The notes under the pieces are model-generated. The model ran no database searches and was not told where the DNA came from. It worked only from the letters and a program-made list of their open reading frames with translations. Shown one piece after another: positions 8,558-17,048 of a DNA stretch of 21,629 bases. Position 1 is the stretch's first letter. Each line of letters opens with the position of its first letter. The DNA comes from JBOFCO01 sp051646105 (lineage in GTDB: Bacteria; Pseudomonadota; Alphaproteobacteria; Rhodobacterales; Rhodobacteraceae), in contig JBOFCO010000084.1 in the NCBI GenBank assembly GCA_051646105.1, positions 1 through 21,629 of the forward strand. Direction: 5' to 3'. The translations under genes and the position numbers were made by a program.

Positions 8558-9513
8558 CAGCGCCCCTCATCCTCGTAATAGACCCAGTATTTCGATGTGG
8601 CGAAGGCAATGGCGGTGAAGATGCCGATGATGACCAGCAATATCCACGCCAGGGCCGAGGCATAGCCCATACGGAAGTTGGCGAAGGCTTCCTCGTAAAG
8701 ATACAGGGAGTAGAACAGCGTGCTGTCGATGGGGCCGCCCTGCCCGCCAGAGACGATGTAGGCCTGTGTGAAAGCCTTGAACGCCTCGATGGTCTGGAAC
8801 ACCATGTTGAAGAACACCACCGGGGCCAGAAGCGGCAGGGTGATCTTCCAGAACTGGCGAAACGGCCCAGCCCCGTCCATCGACGATGCCTCATACAGGT
8901 CTTGCGGGATTTGCCGCAGGCCGGCCAGAAAGATGATCATCGGCGATCCGAACTGCCAGATCGCCAGCACGATCAGTGTGGACAGCGCATAGTTCGGATG
9001 CGTGATCCAGGCAGGGCCCTCAAAGCCGGTGGTCACAAACAGTAGCGTGTTCACCAGCCCGTCGGCCCCGAAAATCTGCCGCCACAGCACGGCGATGGCG
9101 ACCGACGCGCCCAGAAGCGAGGGCAGGTAGAAGGTGGCACGGTAGAAAGCGACACCCCGCACCGATTTGTCGAGCACGATGGCAAGCCCCAGCGCCACCG
9201 CCAGTTTCAGTGGCACCGACCACAGCACATAGGTGAAGGTCACGCTCATCGCGTTGCCGAGCCTGCGGTCGGCGGTCAGCGCGTAGTCATAGTTCTTCAA
9301 CCCCGCCCAGCGGGGCGAGGTGAGCAGATCGTAATCAGTAAAGGACAGATACAGAGACGCCAGCGCCGGACCCAGCGTCAGCAGAAGGAAGCCCAGAAGC
9401 CAGGGAGTCAGAAAAAGGTAGCCCGCCGCGTTGCGTTCGATAGTCTTACGGATGCGGGTCCCCAGTGCGGGCGACTGCTGTCGCCCGCCTTCCAGTCCGG
9501 TTGCTGTTGTCAC
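8557..9513 (-). CDS. Sugar ABC transporter permease (MalF/CUT1 type)
   Basis: This is the first permease of the importer, 318 residues if it starts at GTG 9513. I chose that start because GAGGA lies 7 bases before it and it falls 10 bases after the binding-protein stop. The open frame continues upstream to 9777, but that part overlaps the binding-protein gene and does not look like protein. Six helices are visible, the first at about 31-53 (GYLFLTPWLLGFLLL) and the last at about 295-311. The EAA loop is LYEASSMDGAGPFRQFWKI followed by LPLLAP (about 206-231). It pairs with the MalG-like subunit encoded immediately downstream. Confidence 0.95.
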   Translation of the reverse strand: MTTATGLEGGRQQSPALGTRIRKTIERNAAGYLFLTPWLLGFLLLTLGPALASLYLSFTDYDLLTSPRWAGLKNYDYALTADRRLGNAMSVTFTYVLWSVPLKLAVALGLAIVLDKSVRGVAFYRATFYLPSLLGASVAIAVLWRQIFGADGLVNTLLFVTTGFEGPAWITHPNYALSTLIVLAIWQFGSPMIIFLAGLRQIPQDLYEASSMDGAGPFRQFWKITLPLLAPVVFFNMVFQTIEAFKAFTQAYIVSGGQGGPIDSTLFYSLYLYEEAFANFRMGYASALAWILLVIIGIFTAIAFATSKYWVYYEDEGR

Positions 9514-9523
9514 TGTCTGTTCC

Positions 9524-10810
9524 TCAGACCCGTTCGAGGATCGAAACGATGTTGTCGTAGAACTGCTTCGACCCGTCCTCGACCGAGACCTGATCGAAGG
9601 CGATGGCATCCCATGCGGGGCGGATCGCGCGGTCGATTTCGCCCGCGTTCTGGGGCGGCGGCGGCGGCAGCGGCCCCACTGCGGTCGCCACCACATCAAG
9701 ATAGGCCACGATCTTCTTCTCGGTATCCGACAGGCCCGCGACAACCCGCTCGCGTACCGAGGCATCGCCGGTAACACCGCGCTCGATCTGAAGGATGTCG
9801 TTGGCTTCTTCGCTGGTCAGGAAGAAGTTCATCAACTCTGCCGCAGCTTCCTTGTTGGCCGAGGTTTCGGCCATCGAAATCAGCATGGAAGGTTTCAGAT
9901 ACTGGCCCGGCTGGCCACCGGCCTGACCCGGCACCATGACCATTTCCAGATCTTCCTGAACCAGCTTTTGATTGGCGACAAGCTGGTTGGAATGGATGAA
10001 GCCGAACAGCGTTTTGCCGACCACGATCATCGATTCTTCCATCTTGTTGGAAGCATCCTGCGCCGACACGTCCGGCGGCGGGGTCAACCCTTCGTCCTGC
10101 ATGGCTTTCCAGTAGGTGAAGAAATCGGTCAGATCCTGCTGGTCATAGCCGACCTTGCCCTCGGCGGTATAAAGCGCCTTGCCGCGCTGGCGCACAAAGC
10201 CTTCAAGCCGGGGTTCCAGATAGCCCATGTTCTGGGTGAAATACATGCCTTCCGGCAGCTTGCCCTTCACCTCCTTGCCCAGCGCCATGAAATCGTCCTG
10301 GGTCCATTTCGTCGCATCCGGCAGGGCAATACCGGTGCTTTCAAGGATCGGCTTCTTGTAGATGTGCGAGTGCGAATTCGCGCCCATCGAGATGCCGTAA
10401 AGCTTGCCGTCGACGCGGCCCGATTCCAGTTGGTTTGGATCGAAATCATCCAGCGTCAGTTGCTTGCCGACGAAATCGTCCAGCGCGGCAAGCTGACCAC
10501 GGCGGGCATATTCAAAGATATAACGGTAATCCATCTGGATCACATCGGGCAGACTGCCGCCAGCGGCCTGGGTGGCCAGCTTTTGCCAGTAGTCGCCCCA
10601 GCCATAGGTTTCTGGAACAATCTCTGTCCCTGCCTTTGCGGTGTACAGCGCCACCACCTCATTCGTGCGGCGATCGCGGTCAGGGTTCCCCCACCAGATC
10701 AGGCGCAGCGCCTCTCCGGCAGCACGGGCATTCACGCTGGAAAGCAGCGACAGCGTCGCCGCGCCCCCCAAAAGGCCGCCGAACTGACGGCGGTTCATCA
10801 TCTGTGACAT
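9524..10810 (-). CDS. Sugar ABC transporter substrate-binding protein, likely Tat-exported
   Basis: This 428-residue extracellular solute-binding protein (family 1) captures the sugar in the periplasm. I start it at ATG 10810 because GGGAGGAAG lies just before it; the frame could extend to 10873 without any such signal. The N-terminus MSQMMNRRQFGGLLGGAATL has a twin-arginine motif followed by a moderate hydrophobic stretch and ARA near residue 30, suggesting Tat export. The mature part starts LRLIWWGNPDRDRR, as in CUT1 binding proteins, and later shows GWGDYWQKL and LPDVIQMD. A run of five prolines near residue 390 may need elongation factor P. It is the first gene of the operon. Confidence 0.95.
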   Translation of the reverse strand: MSQMMNRRQFGGLLGGAATLSLLSSVNARAAGEALRLIWWGNPDRDRRTNEVVALYTAKAGTEIVPETYGWGDYWQKLATQAAGGSLPDVIQMDYRYIFEYARRGQLAALDDFVGKQLTLDDFDPNQLESGRVDGKLYGISMGANSHSHIYKKPILESTGIALPDATKWTQDDFMALGKEVKGKLPEGMYFTQNMGYLEPRLEGFVRQRGKALYTAEGKVGYDQQDLTDFFTYWKAMQDEGLTPPPDVSAQDASNKMEESMIVVGKTLFGFIHSNQLVANQKLVQEDLEMVMVPGQAGGQPGQYLKPSMLISMAETSANKEAAAELMNFFLTSEEANDILQIERGVTGDASVRERVVAGLSDTEKKIVAYLDVVATAVGPLPPPPPQNAGEIDRAIRPAWDAIAFDQVSVEDGSKQFYDNIVSILERV

Positions 10811-10890
10811 GTCTTCCTCCCAGAAGCGCGAAGGGCTTCCTCCTCCCCTCGTCGCAGTCATGCGGACCGCCAAAGGATGGCCGCCAGAAA

Positions 10891-10919
10891 AAAGTAACTC
10901 ATTAGTTATTTCTGATCAA
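10891..10919 (-). promoter_or_regulatory. Weak predicted promoter for the ABC-transporter operon
   Basis: Reading leftward, TTGATC (10919-10914) is followed by a 17-base spacer and TACTTT (10896-10891). The -35 matches four of six consensus bases and the -10 three. The -35 overlaps the last codon of tetR. The predicted operator fills the spacer, so a bound repressor would block RNA polymerase. Some read-through from tetR is also possible, since no terminator is visible between the two genes. Confidence 0.4.
10893..10910. promoter_or_regulatory. Predicted TetR operator ahead of the ABC-transporter operon
   Basis: AGTAAC-TCATTA-GTTATT is an inverted repeat with 6-base arms, 6-base spacing and one mismatch. 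It matches in sequence and spacing the perfect copy at 11652-11669, on the other side of the TetR gene. It lies between the tetR stop and the binding-protein gene, inside the promoter spacer predicted for the ABC operon. Confidence 0.6.
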
Positions 10920-11578
10920 GCCTCTTGAGAGGCCAGATAGCCGCGCACTACGGAAATCACATGCGCACGCCGCGCGGCATGGCTTTCCGGCGTGTCGAGC
11001 GGATGCCCGAACACAATGCTGAGTGTATGAATATTCGAGAAAAAGAAGTAACTTAGCCCAATGATCGTCATGTAAAGCTGCACCGCATCGACCCCGGCAT
11101 GAAAGTCGCCAGACTCGACCCCGGCGGCCAGCGTCAGCCGCAGTTGTTCGATGATCGGGGAGGTCAGCGCCCGGACTTCCGGCATGGCCGAGACATAAGC
11201 GCCCCGATGGATGTTCTCGTTCGCAAGCAGGCGTATGAACCAGGGATTCGCCTCGAAATGATCAAAGGTGAAGCCGACCAGCCGATCCATTGCCTCTGCC
11301 GGTGGCAGGTCGGTCAGATGCAGCGCCTGCTCGCCCGCGCGGATGACGCGGTAGGCATCCAGCAGCACGCGGGCATACAGTTCTTCCTTGTTGCCGACAT
11401 AGTGATAGATCAGCCGCTTGTTTGCGCCCGCCCGCTCTGCAATGCGGTCAACACGCGCGCCATCCAACCCGAAAGTGACGAATTCCTCGCGTGCTGCGAC
11501 CAGGATGTCGCGTGTCGTCTTTTCGGGATTGCGCTCGCGCGGTTCGTTACGCGCGGGCATCTGCGCCTTCGTGTCCAT
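10916..11578 (-). CDS. TetR-family transcriptional regulator
   Basis: This 220-residue protein has an N-terminal TetR helix-turn-helix at about residues 20-70: TTRDILVAAREEFVTFGLDG, then VDRIAERAGANKRLIYHYVGNKEELY. The C-terminal ligand and dimer domain (about 85-215) has the look of the RutR/YcdC-like group, with the segment MTIIGLSYFFFSNIHTLS near its middle. TetR proteins usually repress neighbouring genes and let go when they bind a small molecule. It sits between the ABC operon and the uronate operon. Matching inverted repeats flank it, so I infer that it represses both and itself. The inducer is probably a uronate or pathway intermediate. Confidence 0.93.
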   Translation of the reverse strand: MDTKAQMPARNEPRERNPEKTTRDILVAAREEFVTFGLDGARVDRIAERAGANKRLIYHYVGNKEELYARVLLDAYRVIRAGEQALHLTDLPPAEAMDRLVGFTFDHFEANPWFIRLLANENIHRGAYVSAMPEVRALTSPIIEQLRLTLAAGVESGDFHAGVDAVQLYMTIIGLSYFFFSNIHTLSIVFGHPLDTPESHAARRAHVISVVRGYLASQEA

Positions 11579-11627
11579 CGTCTCACCGTTTCCTTCGGAC
11601 CTGCGGGCAACTATCGCCGCAGGCGGC

Positions 11628-11656
11628 TTGACACCTAGCTGACACAGTCATAGTAA
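11628..11656 (+). promoter_or_regulatory. Predicted promoter of the oxidoreductase-uxaC-uxuB-uxuA operon
   Basis: A perfect -35 box, TTGACA (11628-11633), is followed 17 bases later by TAGTAA (11651-11656), a weak -10. A CATAGT at 11649-11654 is an alternative -10 with a shorter spacer. The -10 overlaps the left arm of the predicted TetR operator. The first gene starts at 11693 behind GGGGGAGG. Confidence 0.5.
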
Positions 11657-11679
11657 CCGATTTGTTACTTACACAGCAA
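11650..11679 (-). promoter_or_regulatory. Predicted promoter of tetR
   Basis: Reading leftward, TTGCTG (11679-11674) is followed by an 18-base spacer and TACTAT (11655-11650), which matches four of six -10 consensus bases. It overlaps the inverted repeat at 11652-11669, which would allow autoregulation. The tetR start codon at 11578 leaves a leader of about 65 bases. Confidence 0.4.
11652..11669. promoter_or_regulatory. Predicted TetR operator in the divergent tetR/oxidoreductase region
   Basis: AGTAAC-CGATTT-GTTACT is a perfect inverted repeat with 6-base arms and a 6-base spacer, a size typical of TetR-family operators. It overlaps the -10 regions predicted for both divergent promoters. 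A near-identical copy sits at 10893-10910. Confidence 0.65.
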
Positions 11680-11692
11680 GGGGGAGGCAGCC

Positions 11693-12934
11693 ATGGCAGG
11701 CAACCGCCGGCGTGTGGCAGTTGTGGGTACAGGGCATCGCGGATCGCACACCTGGGCGGCGGATGCCATGCAGCACTGCGACGACACCGTGGAACTGGTT
11801 GGTGTCAGCGATTCCAACCCGCTGCGGCTTGCCGCAAGTCGGGTCTATTATGGCGGGCAGAAGGTGCAAGCTGATGCCGATCTTGACGCCCTGCTGGAAA
11901 AGACACGGCCCCATACCCTTGTTGTCTGCACCCGTGATGACACCCATGCCGACATCATCATCAAGGCGCTGGAATCCGGGATTGATGTCGTTACCGAAAA
12001 GCCGATGGCGACCACCGCCGAAGACTGCCGGCGTATACTTGAGGCCGAGGCGCGGACGGGCAATCGTGTCGATGTCGCCTTCAACTACCGCTTCGCGCCG
12101 ACCAGCCGGAAAATTCGCGAACTGCTCGCCTCTGGCCGGATCGGCACCGTTACCTCGGTTGATTTCCACTGGTATCTGGATACACAGCACGGCGCAGATT
12201 ATTTCCGCCGCTGGCATGCGTATCGCCGCCATTCCGGCGGGCTGTTCGTGCATAAATCAACCCATCATTTCGATCTGCTGAACTGGTGGATCGACGCCGA
12301 TCCGCAACGTGTCTTTGCGCAGGGTGCCTTGCGCCGCTATGGCCGCAACGGCACTTTTCGCGGCACCCGCTGCAAGGGCTGCGAACATGCCAGCCATTGC
12401 GAGTTCTACTTCGACATGTCGAAGAAGCATGCGCTGGATGATCTGTACGAAGGACCATCTGCCGCCGATGGCTATGTCCGCGATGCCTGTGTTTTCCGGG
12501 AAGACATCGACATTTTCGATACGATGACGGCGGCGATCCTTTACACCAACGGCGTTCAGGTCAGCTATTCGCTGAACTGCTACATGCCGATCGAAGGCTA
12601 TCATCTGGCCTTCAACGGCACCAAGGGACGGATCGAGGTGCGGATGTACGAACGTCAGGCCTTTGACGCGCCGCATGGTGTGGATGAAATCCTTCTGCTT
12701 GGCACCGACCGCTCTGTGGAGCGCATCAAGGTTGAACATGGGCCGGGCGGGCATTTCGGGGGTGATCCGCTGCTGCACCGGGCCTTGTTCGTGCCCGATG
12801 CCGATGATCCTGCCGGGCAACGGGCAGGTGCGCGTGCTGGGGCGATGTCGGTTCTGACCGGCGTTGCGGCGATGCAAAGCGCCGATACCGGCCTGGCTGT
12901 AGAGATTGCTGCACTGCTGAAGGGCGAGGCCTGA
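11693..12934 (+). CDS. Gfo/Idh/MocA family oxidoreductase with cysteine cluster
   Basis: This 413-residue protein leads the uronate operon and starts at ATG 11693 behind GGGGGAGG. The Rossmann loop is VVGTGHRG (10-17), TEKP gives E102-K103-P104, and GGLFVHKSTHHFDLLNW (182-198) is the substrate-side catalytic motif. Residues 223-240 add a cysteine group, C227-x2-C230-x5-C236, followed by aromatic residues. I recall a similar insert in a long subgroup of the family, where it could bind zinc or stabilise a loop. The protein is about 60 residues longer than typical members and unlike the three in the other operon. It probably oxidises a uronate or uronide before UxaC acts, or reduces a side product; which is not readable from sequence. 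Confidence 0.9.
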   Translation: MAGNRRRVAVVGTGHRGSHTWAADAMQHCDDTVELVGVSDSNPLRLAASRVYYGGQKVQADADLDALLEKTRPHTLVVCTRDDTHADIIIKALESGIDVVTEKPMATTAEDCRRILEAEARTGNRVDVAFNYRFAPTSRKIRELLASGRIGTVTSVDFHWYLDTQHGADYFRRWHAYRRHSGGLFVHKSTHHFDLLNWWIDADPQRVFAQGALRRYGRNGTFRGTRCKGCEHASHCEFYFDMSKKHALDDLYEGPSAADGYVRDACVFREDIDIFDTMTAAILYTNGVQVSYSLNCYMPIEGYHLAFNGTKGRIEVRMYERQAFDAPHGVDEILLLGTDRSVERIKVEHGPGGHFGGDPLLHRALFVPDADDPAGQRAGARAGAMSVLTGVAAMQSADTGLAVEIAALLKGEA

Positions 12935-12961
12935 CAACGGACGTTTGAGGGGGGATAAGAC

Positions 12962-14368
12962 GTGGCGCTTCTTGACGATGACCGGCTGTTTCCAACCGAT
13001 CCCGCGACCCGCGTACTGGCGCGCGGTCTTTATGCCACGGTGCGCGACTTGCCGATCATCAGCCCGCATGGCCATACTGATCCACGCTGGTTTGCCGAAA
13101 ACGCCCCTTTTCCCGATCCGGCGCAGCTTTTTGTCACGCCCGATCACTACGTCTTTCGCATGATCGGCTCACAAGGCGTGCCGCTGACCGATCTGGGCGT
13201 GCCCCGCGCGGATGGCGGGCCGACAGAAACCGATGGTCGTGCAATCTGGCGCAGGTTTGCCGCGCATTACCATCTGTTCCGGGGCACGCCTTCGCGGCTT
13301 TGGCTGGATCATGCCTTTGTCAATGTATTCGGCTGGACGGAACGGCTTTCGGCTGCCAATGCCGATGCCGCCTATGACCACATCGCGGCCTGCCTTGATC
13401 GGCCGGAATTCCGCCCCCGCGCCCTGTTCGACCGCTTCAATATCGAGGTAATCGCCACCACCGAAAGCCCGCTTGACGATCTTCGCTGGCACCGGATGAT
13501 CCGCGAAAGCGGCTGGGGCGGGCGGGTCGTCACCGCCTATCGGCCTGATGCGGTAGTCGATCCGGAATTTCAGAACTTTTCGACCAATATCGAGAAGCTG
13601 GGCGAAATGGCCGGAGTCGATGCGACGCGGTGGGACGGGTATCTTGAGGCCCACCGTATACGCCGAGCTTTCTTCCACGGCCATGGTGCCACCTCAACCG
13701 ATCACGGCCACGCCTCTGCCCGCACAGAAAACCTGCCGCGCGCCGAGGCGGCAGCGCTGTTCGGGAAGGCATTGAAGGGCACCTGCACGGCGGAAGAGGC
13801 CGACGCCTTTCGCGGCCATATGTTGACCGAGATGGCCCGGATGAGCATCGAGGACGGCATGGTGCTTCAGATCCATCCCGGATCGTTCCGCAACCATTCG
13901 CCGCAGGTCATGGGCATCTTCGGCAGGGACAAGGGATTCGATATTCCGACACGAACGGATTACGTGCGTGCGCTGAAGCCGATGCTTGACGCCGTGGGCA
14001 TGGACCCGCGGCTTTCGGTGATCCTGTTTACGCTCGACGAAACCGCCTACGCGCGCGAACTGGCCCCGCTGGCCGGAACCTACCCTTCGCTGAAGCTTGG
14101 TCCGGCCTGGTGGTTCCACGACTCCGCCGAAGGGATGCGTCGCTTCCGGGAGATGACGACCGAAACCGCCGGTTTCTACAATACTGTCGGTTTCAATGAC
14201 GATACCCGTGCCTTCTGTTCAATCCCGGCCCGACATGATGTGGCGCGGCGGGTGGATTGCGCTTTCCTGGCGACGCTCGTTGCGACCGGAAGGCTTGATC
14301 TGGACGAGGCGGGGGAGCTTGCCCCGGAACTGGCCTATGGATTGGCAAAACGCGCCTACAAGTTGTGA
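12962..14368 (+). CDS. uxaC: Glucuronate isomerase (uronate isomerase)
   Basis: This 468-residue protein is very close to the usual UxaC length (470 in E. coli). It converts D-glucuronate to D-fructuronate, or D-galacturonate to D-tagaturonate, in the cytoplasm. It belongs to the amidohydrolase superfamily. SPHGHTDPRWFAEN provides the first metal-binding pair, H36 and H38. Other family segments are LDHAFVNVFGW (about 115-125), IATTESPLDDLRWH (about 164-177), LQIHPGSFRNHSP (about 302-314) and AWWFHDSAEGMRRF (about 383-396). The start is GTG 12962 behind GAGGGGGGAT. It lies 27 bases after the oxidoreductase gene and 33 bases before uxuB, in the same operon. Confidence 0.96.
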   Translation: MALLDDDRLFPTDPATRVLARGLYATVRDLPIISPHGHTDPRWFAENAPFPDPAQLFVTPDHYVFRMIGSQGVPLTDLGVPRADGGPTETDGRAIWRRFAAHYHLFRGTPSRLWLDHAFVNVFGWTERLSAANADAAYDHIAACLDRPEFRPRALFDRFNIEVIATTESPLDDLRWHRMIRESGWGGRVVTAYRPDAVVDPEFQNFSTNIEKLGEMAGVDATRWDGYLEAHRIRRAFFHGHGATSTDHGHASARTENLPRAEAAALFGKALKGTCTAEEADAFRGHMLTEMARMSIEDGMVLQIHPGSFRNHSPQVMGIFGRDKGFDIPTRTDYVRALKPMLDAVGMDPRLSVILFTLDETAYARELAPLAGTYPSLKLGPAWWFHDSAEGMRRFREMTTETAGFYNTVGFNDDTRAFCSIPARHDVARRVDCAFLATLVATGRLDLDEAGELAPELAYGLAKRAYKL

Positions 14369-14401
14369 ATATGGGCGTCAGTGGTCACGGAGAACAGAAC
14401 A

Positions 14402-15856
14402 GTGCAAAAGCCGAACGCCACCACCGCGGCTGATCGTCCGCGACTGCACCGCCCGACGGCTGAGTTGCGCGGCATCGGCATCGTCCACCTTGGCCTTGGG
14501 GCATTCTTCCGTGCACACGGCGCGATGATCATCGAAGAAGCGATGCAGGCTTCCGGCGGCGAATGGGGTATATTGGGTGTAAGTCTGCGCAACCCCGATA
14601 TTCGGGATGCCCTTGCGCCACAGGGCGGATATTATACCGCGCTGGAACTTGCACCGGACGGGCCAAAAGCCAGAATCGTGCGAAGCGTGCAGGGTGTACT
14701 GGTTGCACCCGAGAACCCCGATGCCGTGGTCGAGGCGATGGCGTCACCGGGCGTCAGGATCGTGTCGCTGACGGTGACGGAAAAGGGGTATTGCCACGAA
14801 CCGGCCACCGGAAGGCTGAATCCCGATCATCCCGACATTGCTCACGACCTGACCCATCCGCATCCGGTTTCTGCGCCGGGCTTTCTGGTGCGCGCGCTGC
14901 AAAGGCGCCGGGCGCGTGGATTGCCGCCCTTTACGGTACTGACCTGCGATAATCTGCCGGGAAATGGCCCGCTGGTAAGGGGGCTTGTGCTTGACCTTGC
15001 CCGACGGATCGATCCGGCACTTGCTGAGTGGATCGCTGAAAATGGGCGCTTCCCCGCAACGATGGTCGATCGCATCGTCCCCGCCACCACCCCCGCCGAT
15101 ATCGACCGCGCCGCCACATTGACCGGGCATTTCGACGCTGCGCCCGTCGTCCATGAACCCTTCCGGCAATGGGTAATCGAGGATGATTTTGTCGGGGACC
15201 AGCGACCCGATCTTGGTGCTGCGGGGGCAGAGATGGTGCGGGACGTCGCCCCTTATGAACTGATGAAACTGAGGATGCTCAACGGCACCCATTCAGCGCT
15301 CGCCTATCTGGGCTATCTGGGCGGGCATGAGACGATTGCCGATTGCATGGCCGATCCGGTTTATCGGTCGCTTGTACGGCGGCTGTGGGAGCAGGAAATC
15401 ATCCCGGCCCTTGTCCCGCCGCCGCGTGTGATCCTTTCCGACTATGCCGCCGCGCTGGAGGCGCGATATACAAATCCGTCGATCCGGCACCGCACCTGGC
15501 AGATTGCCATGGATGGCAGCCAGAAACTGCCGCAGCGCATCCTTGGCACGCTGGCCACAGACCTTGCGGCGGGGCGTCCCTGCCCGGGGCTCTGCCTGGT
15601 GATCGCGGGGTGGATGCGGTATGTGGGCGGCACCGACGAAAAGGGCCATCCGATTGATGTGAAAGATCCGCTGGCAGCCCGCCTTCGTGCCCTTTCGGAT
15701 GGCGCCACAACACCAGAGACAAAGGTCGCTGCCCTGCTTTCGGTGCGCGAAGTGTTTCCCGATGACCTTGCGAAATCGATAGCACCTGCTGTGACCGAAG
15801 CATTCCAAAGGCTGTTGCAACAGGGTGCCCGTCGCAGTGTAGAGGAAACAACATGA
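14402..15856 (+). CDS. uxuB: D-mannonate oxidoreductase / fructuronate reductase
   Basis: This 484-residue member of the mannitol dehydrogenase family reduces D-fructuronate to D-mannonate with NADH. I start it at GTG 14402 because GGAGAA lies about 8 bases before it. An in-frame GTG at 14381 would add seven residues but has no ribosome site. The N-terminal domain opens with GIGIVHLGLGAFFRAH, the family's nucleotide-binding signature. SLTVTEKGYCH (about 125-135) and KLRMLNGTHSALAYLGYL (about 288-305) follow, the latter holding the catalytic lysine, asparagine and histidine of the C-terminal domain. Its stop overlaps the uxuA start by four bases (ATGA). UxuB rather than tagaturonate reductase UxaB is favoured by the adjacent uxuA. 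Confidence 0.93.
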   Translation: MQKPNATTAADRPRLHRPTAELRGIGIVHLGLGAFFRAHGAMIIEEAMQASGGEWGILGVSLRNPDIRDALAPQGGYYTALELAPDGPKARIVRSVQGVLVAPENPDAVVEAMASPGVRIVSLTVTEKGYCHEPATGRLNPDHPDIAHDLTHPHPVSAPGFLVRALQRRRARGLPPFTVLTCDNLPGNGPLVRGLVLDLARRIDPALAEWIAENGRFPATMVDRIVPATTPADIDRAATLTGHFDAAPVVHEPFRQWVIEDDFVGDQRPDLGAAGAEMVRDVAPYELMKLRMLNGTHSALAYLGYLGGHETIADCMADPVYRSLVRRLWEQEIIPALVPPPRVILSDYAAALEARYTNPSIRHRTWQIAMDGSQKLPQRILGTLATDLAAGRPCPGLCLVIAGWMRYVGGTDEKGHPIDVKDPLAARLRALSDGATTPETKVAALLSVREVFPDDLAKSIAPAVTEAFQRLLQQGARRSVEETT

Positions 15857-17022
15857 TAGAAAGCTGGCGCTGGTTCGGCGATCTGGATCGTATCAGCCTG
15901 TCCGAAATCGCCCAGACGGGCGCGCGTGGCATTGTTACCGCCTTGCACGATATTCCCTATGGCGAAGTATGGTCACGCGAAGCCATCGCCGTGCGTAAGG
16001 CCAGCCTGACCAAGGCAGGTTTCATCTGGTCAGCAGTCGAAAGCCTGCCCGTCCACGAACGCATCAAGCGGGGCGACGGCGATCTGTCCGGGTTTTTTGC
16101 CAATTACCGGCAATCGCTCGCCAATCTGGCGGCCGAGGGCGTACGCACGATCTGCTACAATTTCATGCCGCTTCTCGACTGGACGCGCACCGATCTGTCT
16201 GCGCCCGTCGACCGCGGCGGCACATGCCTGCGTTTTTCCGCGCCGCGTATGGCGGCTTTTGAAATCTTCATGCTGGGACGGAAAGAGGCAGAGGGCGACT
16301 ATACCGAAGAGACGCTTCGCGCTGCTGCCAAGTGGAACGAGACTGCCGTCGAAAGTGACCGCCAGTCGTTGCTGCACGCGATCATGTCCGGGCTGCCCGG
16401 TGCCTATGACCGCTATGATATCGAGGGCCTACGAAAGGCGCTTGACGGATATTCCGGCATCGACCGTGCGGCCCTGCGGCAGAACTTTGCCCGTTTCCTT
16501 GATGAGGTGGTCCCGGCGGCAGAAGACCTGGGCATCTGTCTGTGTGTGCATCCGGATGACCCGCCCCGAGACATCCTTGGACTGCCCCGCGTGGTTTCGA
16601 CAGGGGATGACATAGGCTGGATTCTTGCTGCCGTTGAGAGCGCCGCCAACGGGCTGACGCTTTGTTCCGGTTCGCTGGGGGCGCATCCGGCGAATGATGT
16701 GCCGGCAATCGCCAGACGTTTCGCTGACCGCATTCACTTCGCCCACCTTCGAAACGTCCGCAAGGAAGCCGACGGCAGTTTCGAGGAAGCCGCGCATCTG
16801 GATGGCGACACCGACATGATCGCCCTGATCGATGCGCTGCTTGCCGCAGAATCGGGTCGGAAAGACAAGGGGCTGCCACCAATCCCGTTCCGCCCGGATC
16901 ATGGGCATGAGCTGCTTCACGACGCCGGGCGCGGAACACATCCCGGCTATCCGCTGATCGGTCGCCTGCGCGGACTGGCAGAGTTGCGCGGGCTGATCGC
17001 GGGACGGTCCCGGCCAATCTGA
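15853..17022 (+). CDS. uxuA: Mannonate dehydratase
   Basis: This 389-residue protein matches UxuA in length (394 in E. coli). It dehydrates D-mannonate to 2-keto-3-deoxy-D-gluconate in the cytoplasm, using a divalent metal. It is a TIM-barrel enzyme. Family segments are WRWFGDLDRISLSEI at the start, TALHDIPYGEVW, CYNFMPLLDWTRTDL (about 107-121), CVHPDDPPRDILGLPR (about 231-246), TLCSGSLGAHP, IHFAHLRNV and RPDHGHELLHD near the end. The histidines, cysteine and aspartate in these blocks are the expected metal ligands. The four-base overlap with uxuB shows translational coupling. It is the last gene of the operon; the 130-base gap that follows holds a new promoter region. Confidence 0.97.
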   Translation: MIESWRWFGDLDRISLSEIAQTGARGIVTALHDIPYGEVWSREAIAVRKASLTKAGFIWSAVESLPVHERIKRGDGDLSGFFANYRQSLANLAAEGVRTICYNFMPLLDWTRTDLSAPVDRGGTCLRFSAPRMAAFEIFMLGRKEAEGDYTEETLRAAAKWNETAVESDRQSLLHAIMSGLPGAYDRYDIEGLRKALDGYSGIDRAALRQNFARFLDEVVPAAEDLGICLCVHPDDPPRDILGLPRVVSTGDDIGWILAAVESAANGLTLCSGSLGAHPANDVPAIARRFADRIHFAHLRNVRKEADGSFEEAAHLDGDTDMIALIDALLAAESGRKDKGLPPIPFRPDHGHELLHDAGRGTHPGYPLIGRLRGLAELRGLIAGRSRPI

Positions 17023-17048
17023 TACCTGTGTCAGCGATTGGTGATGTG

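Noticed and set aside
9514..9777. N-terminal extension of the MalF-like permease frame
   Set aside because: It overlaps the end of the binding-protein gene, has low-complexity S/R-rich translation, and GTG 9513 has a good ribosome site and fits family length.
9431..10807. A 458-codon open frame on the plus strand
   Set aside because: It is antisense to the binding-protein and permease genes, with no ribosome site or family motif.
11047..11052. A third AGTAAC as a further TetR operator inside tetR
   Set aside because: The second half site is absent at the correct spacing, so it is only a half site.
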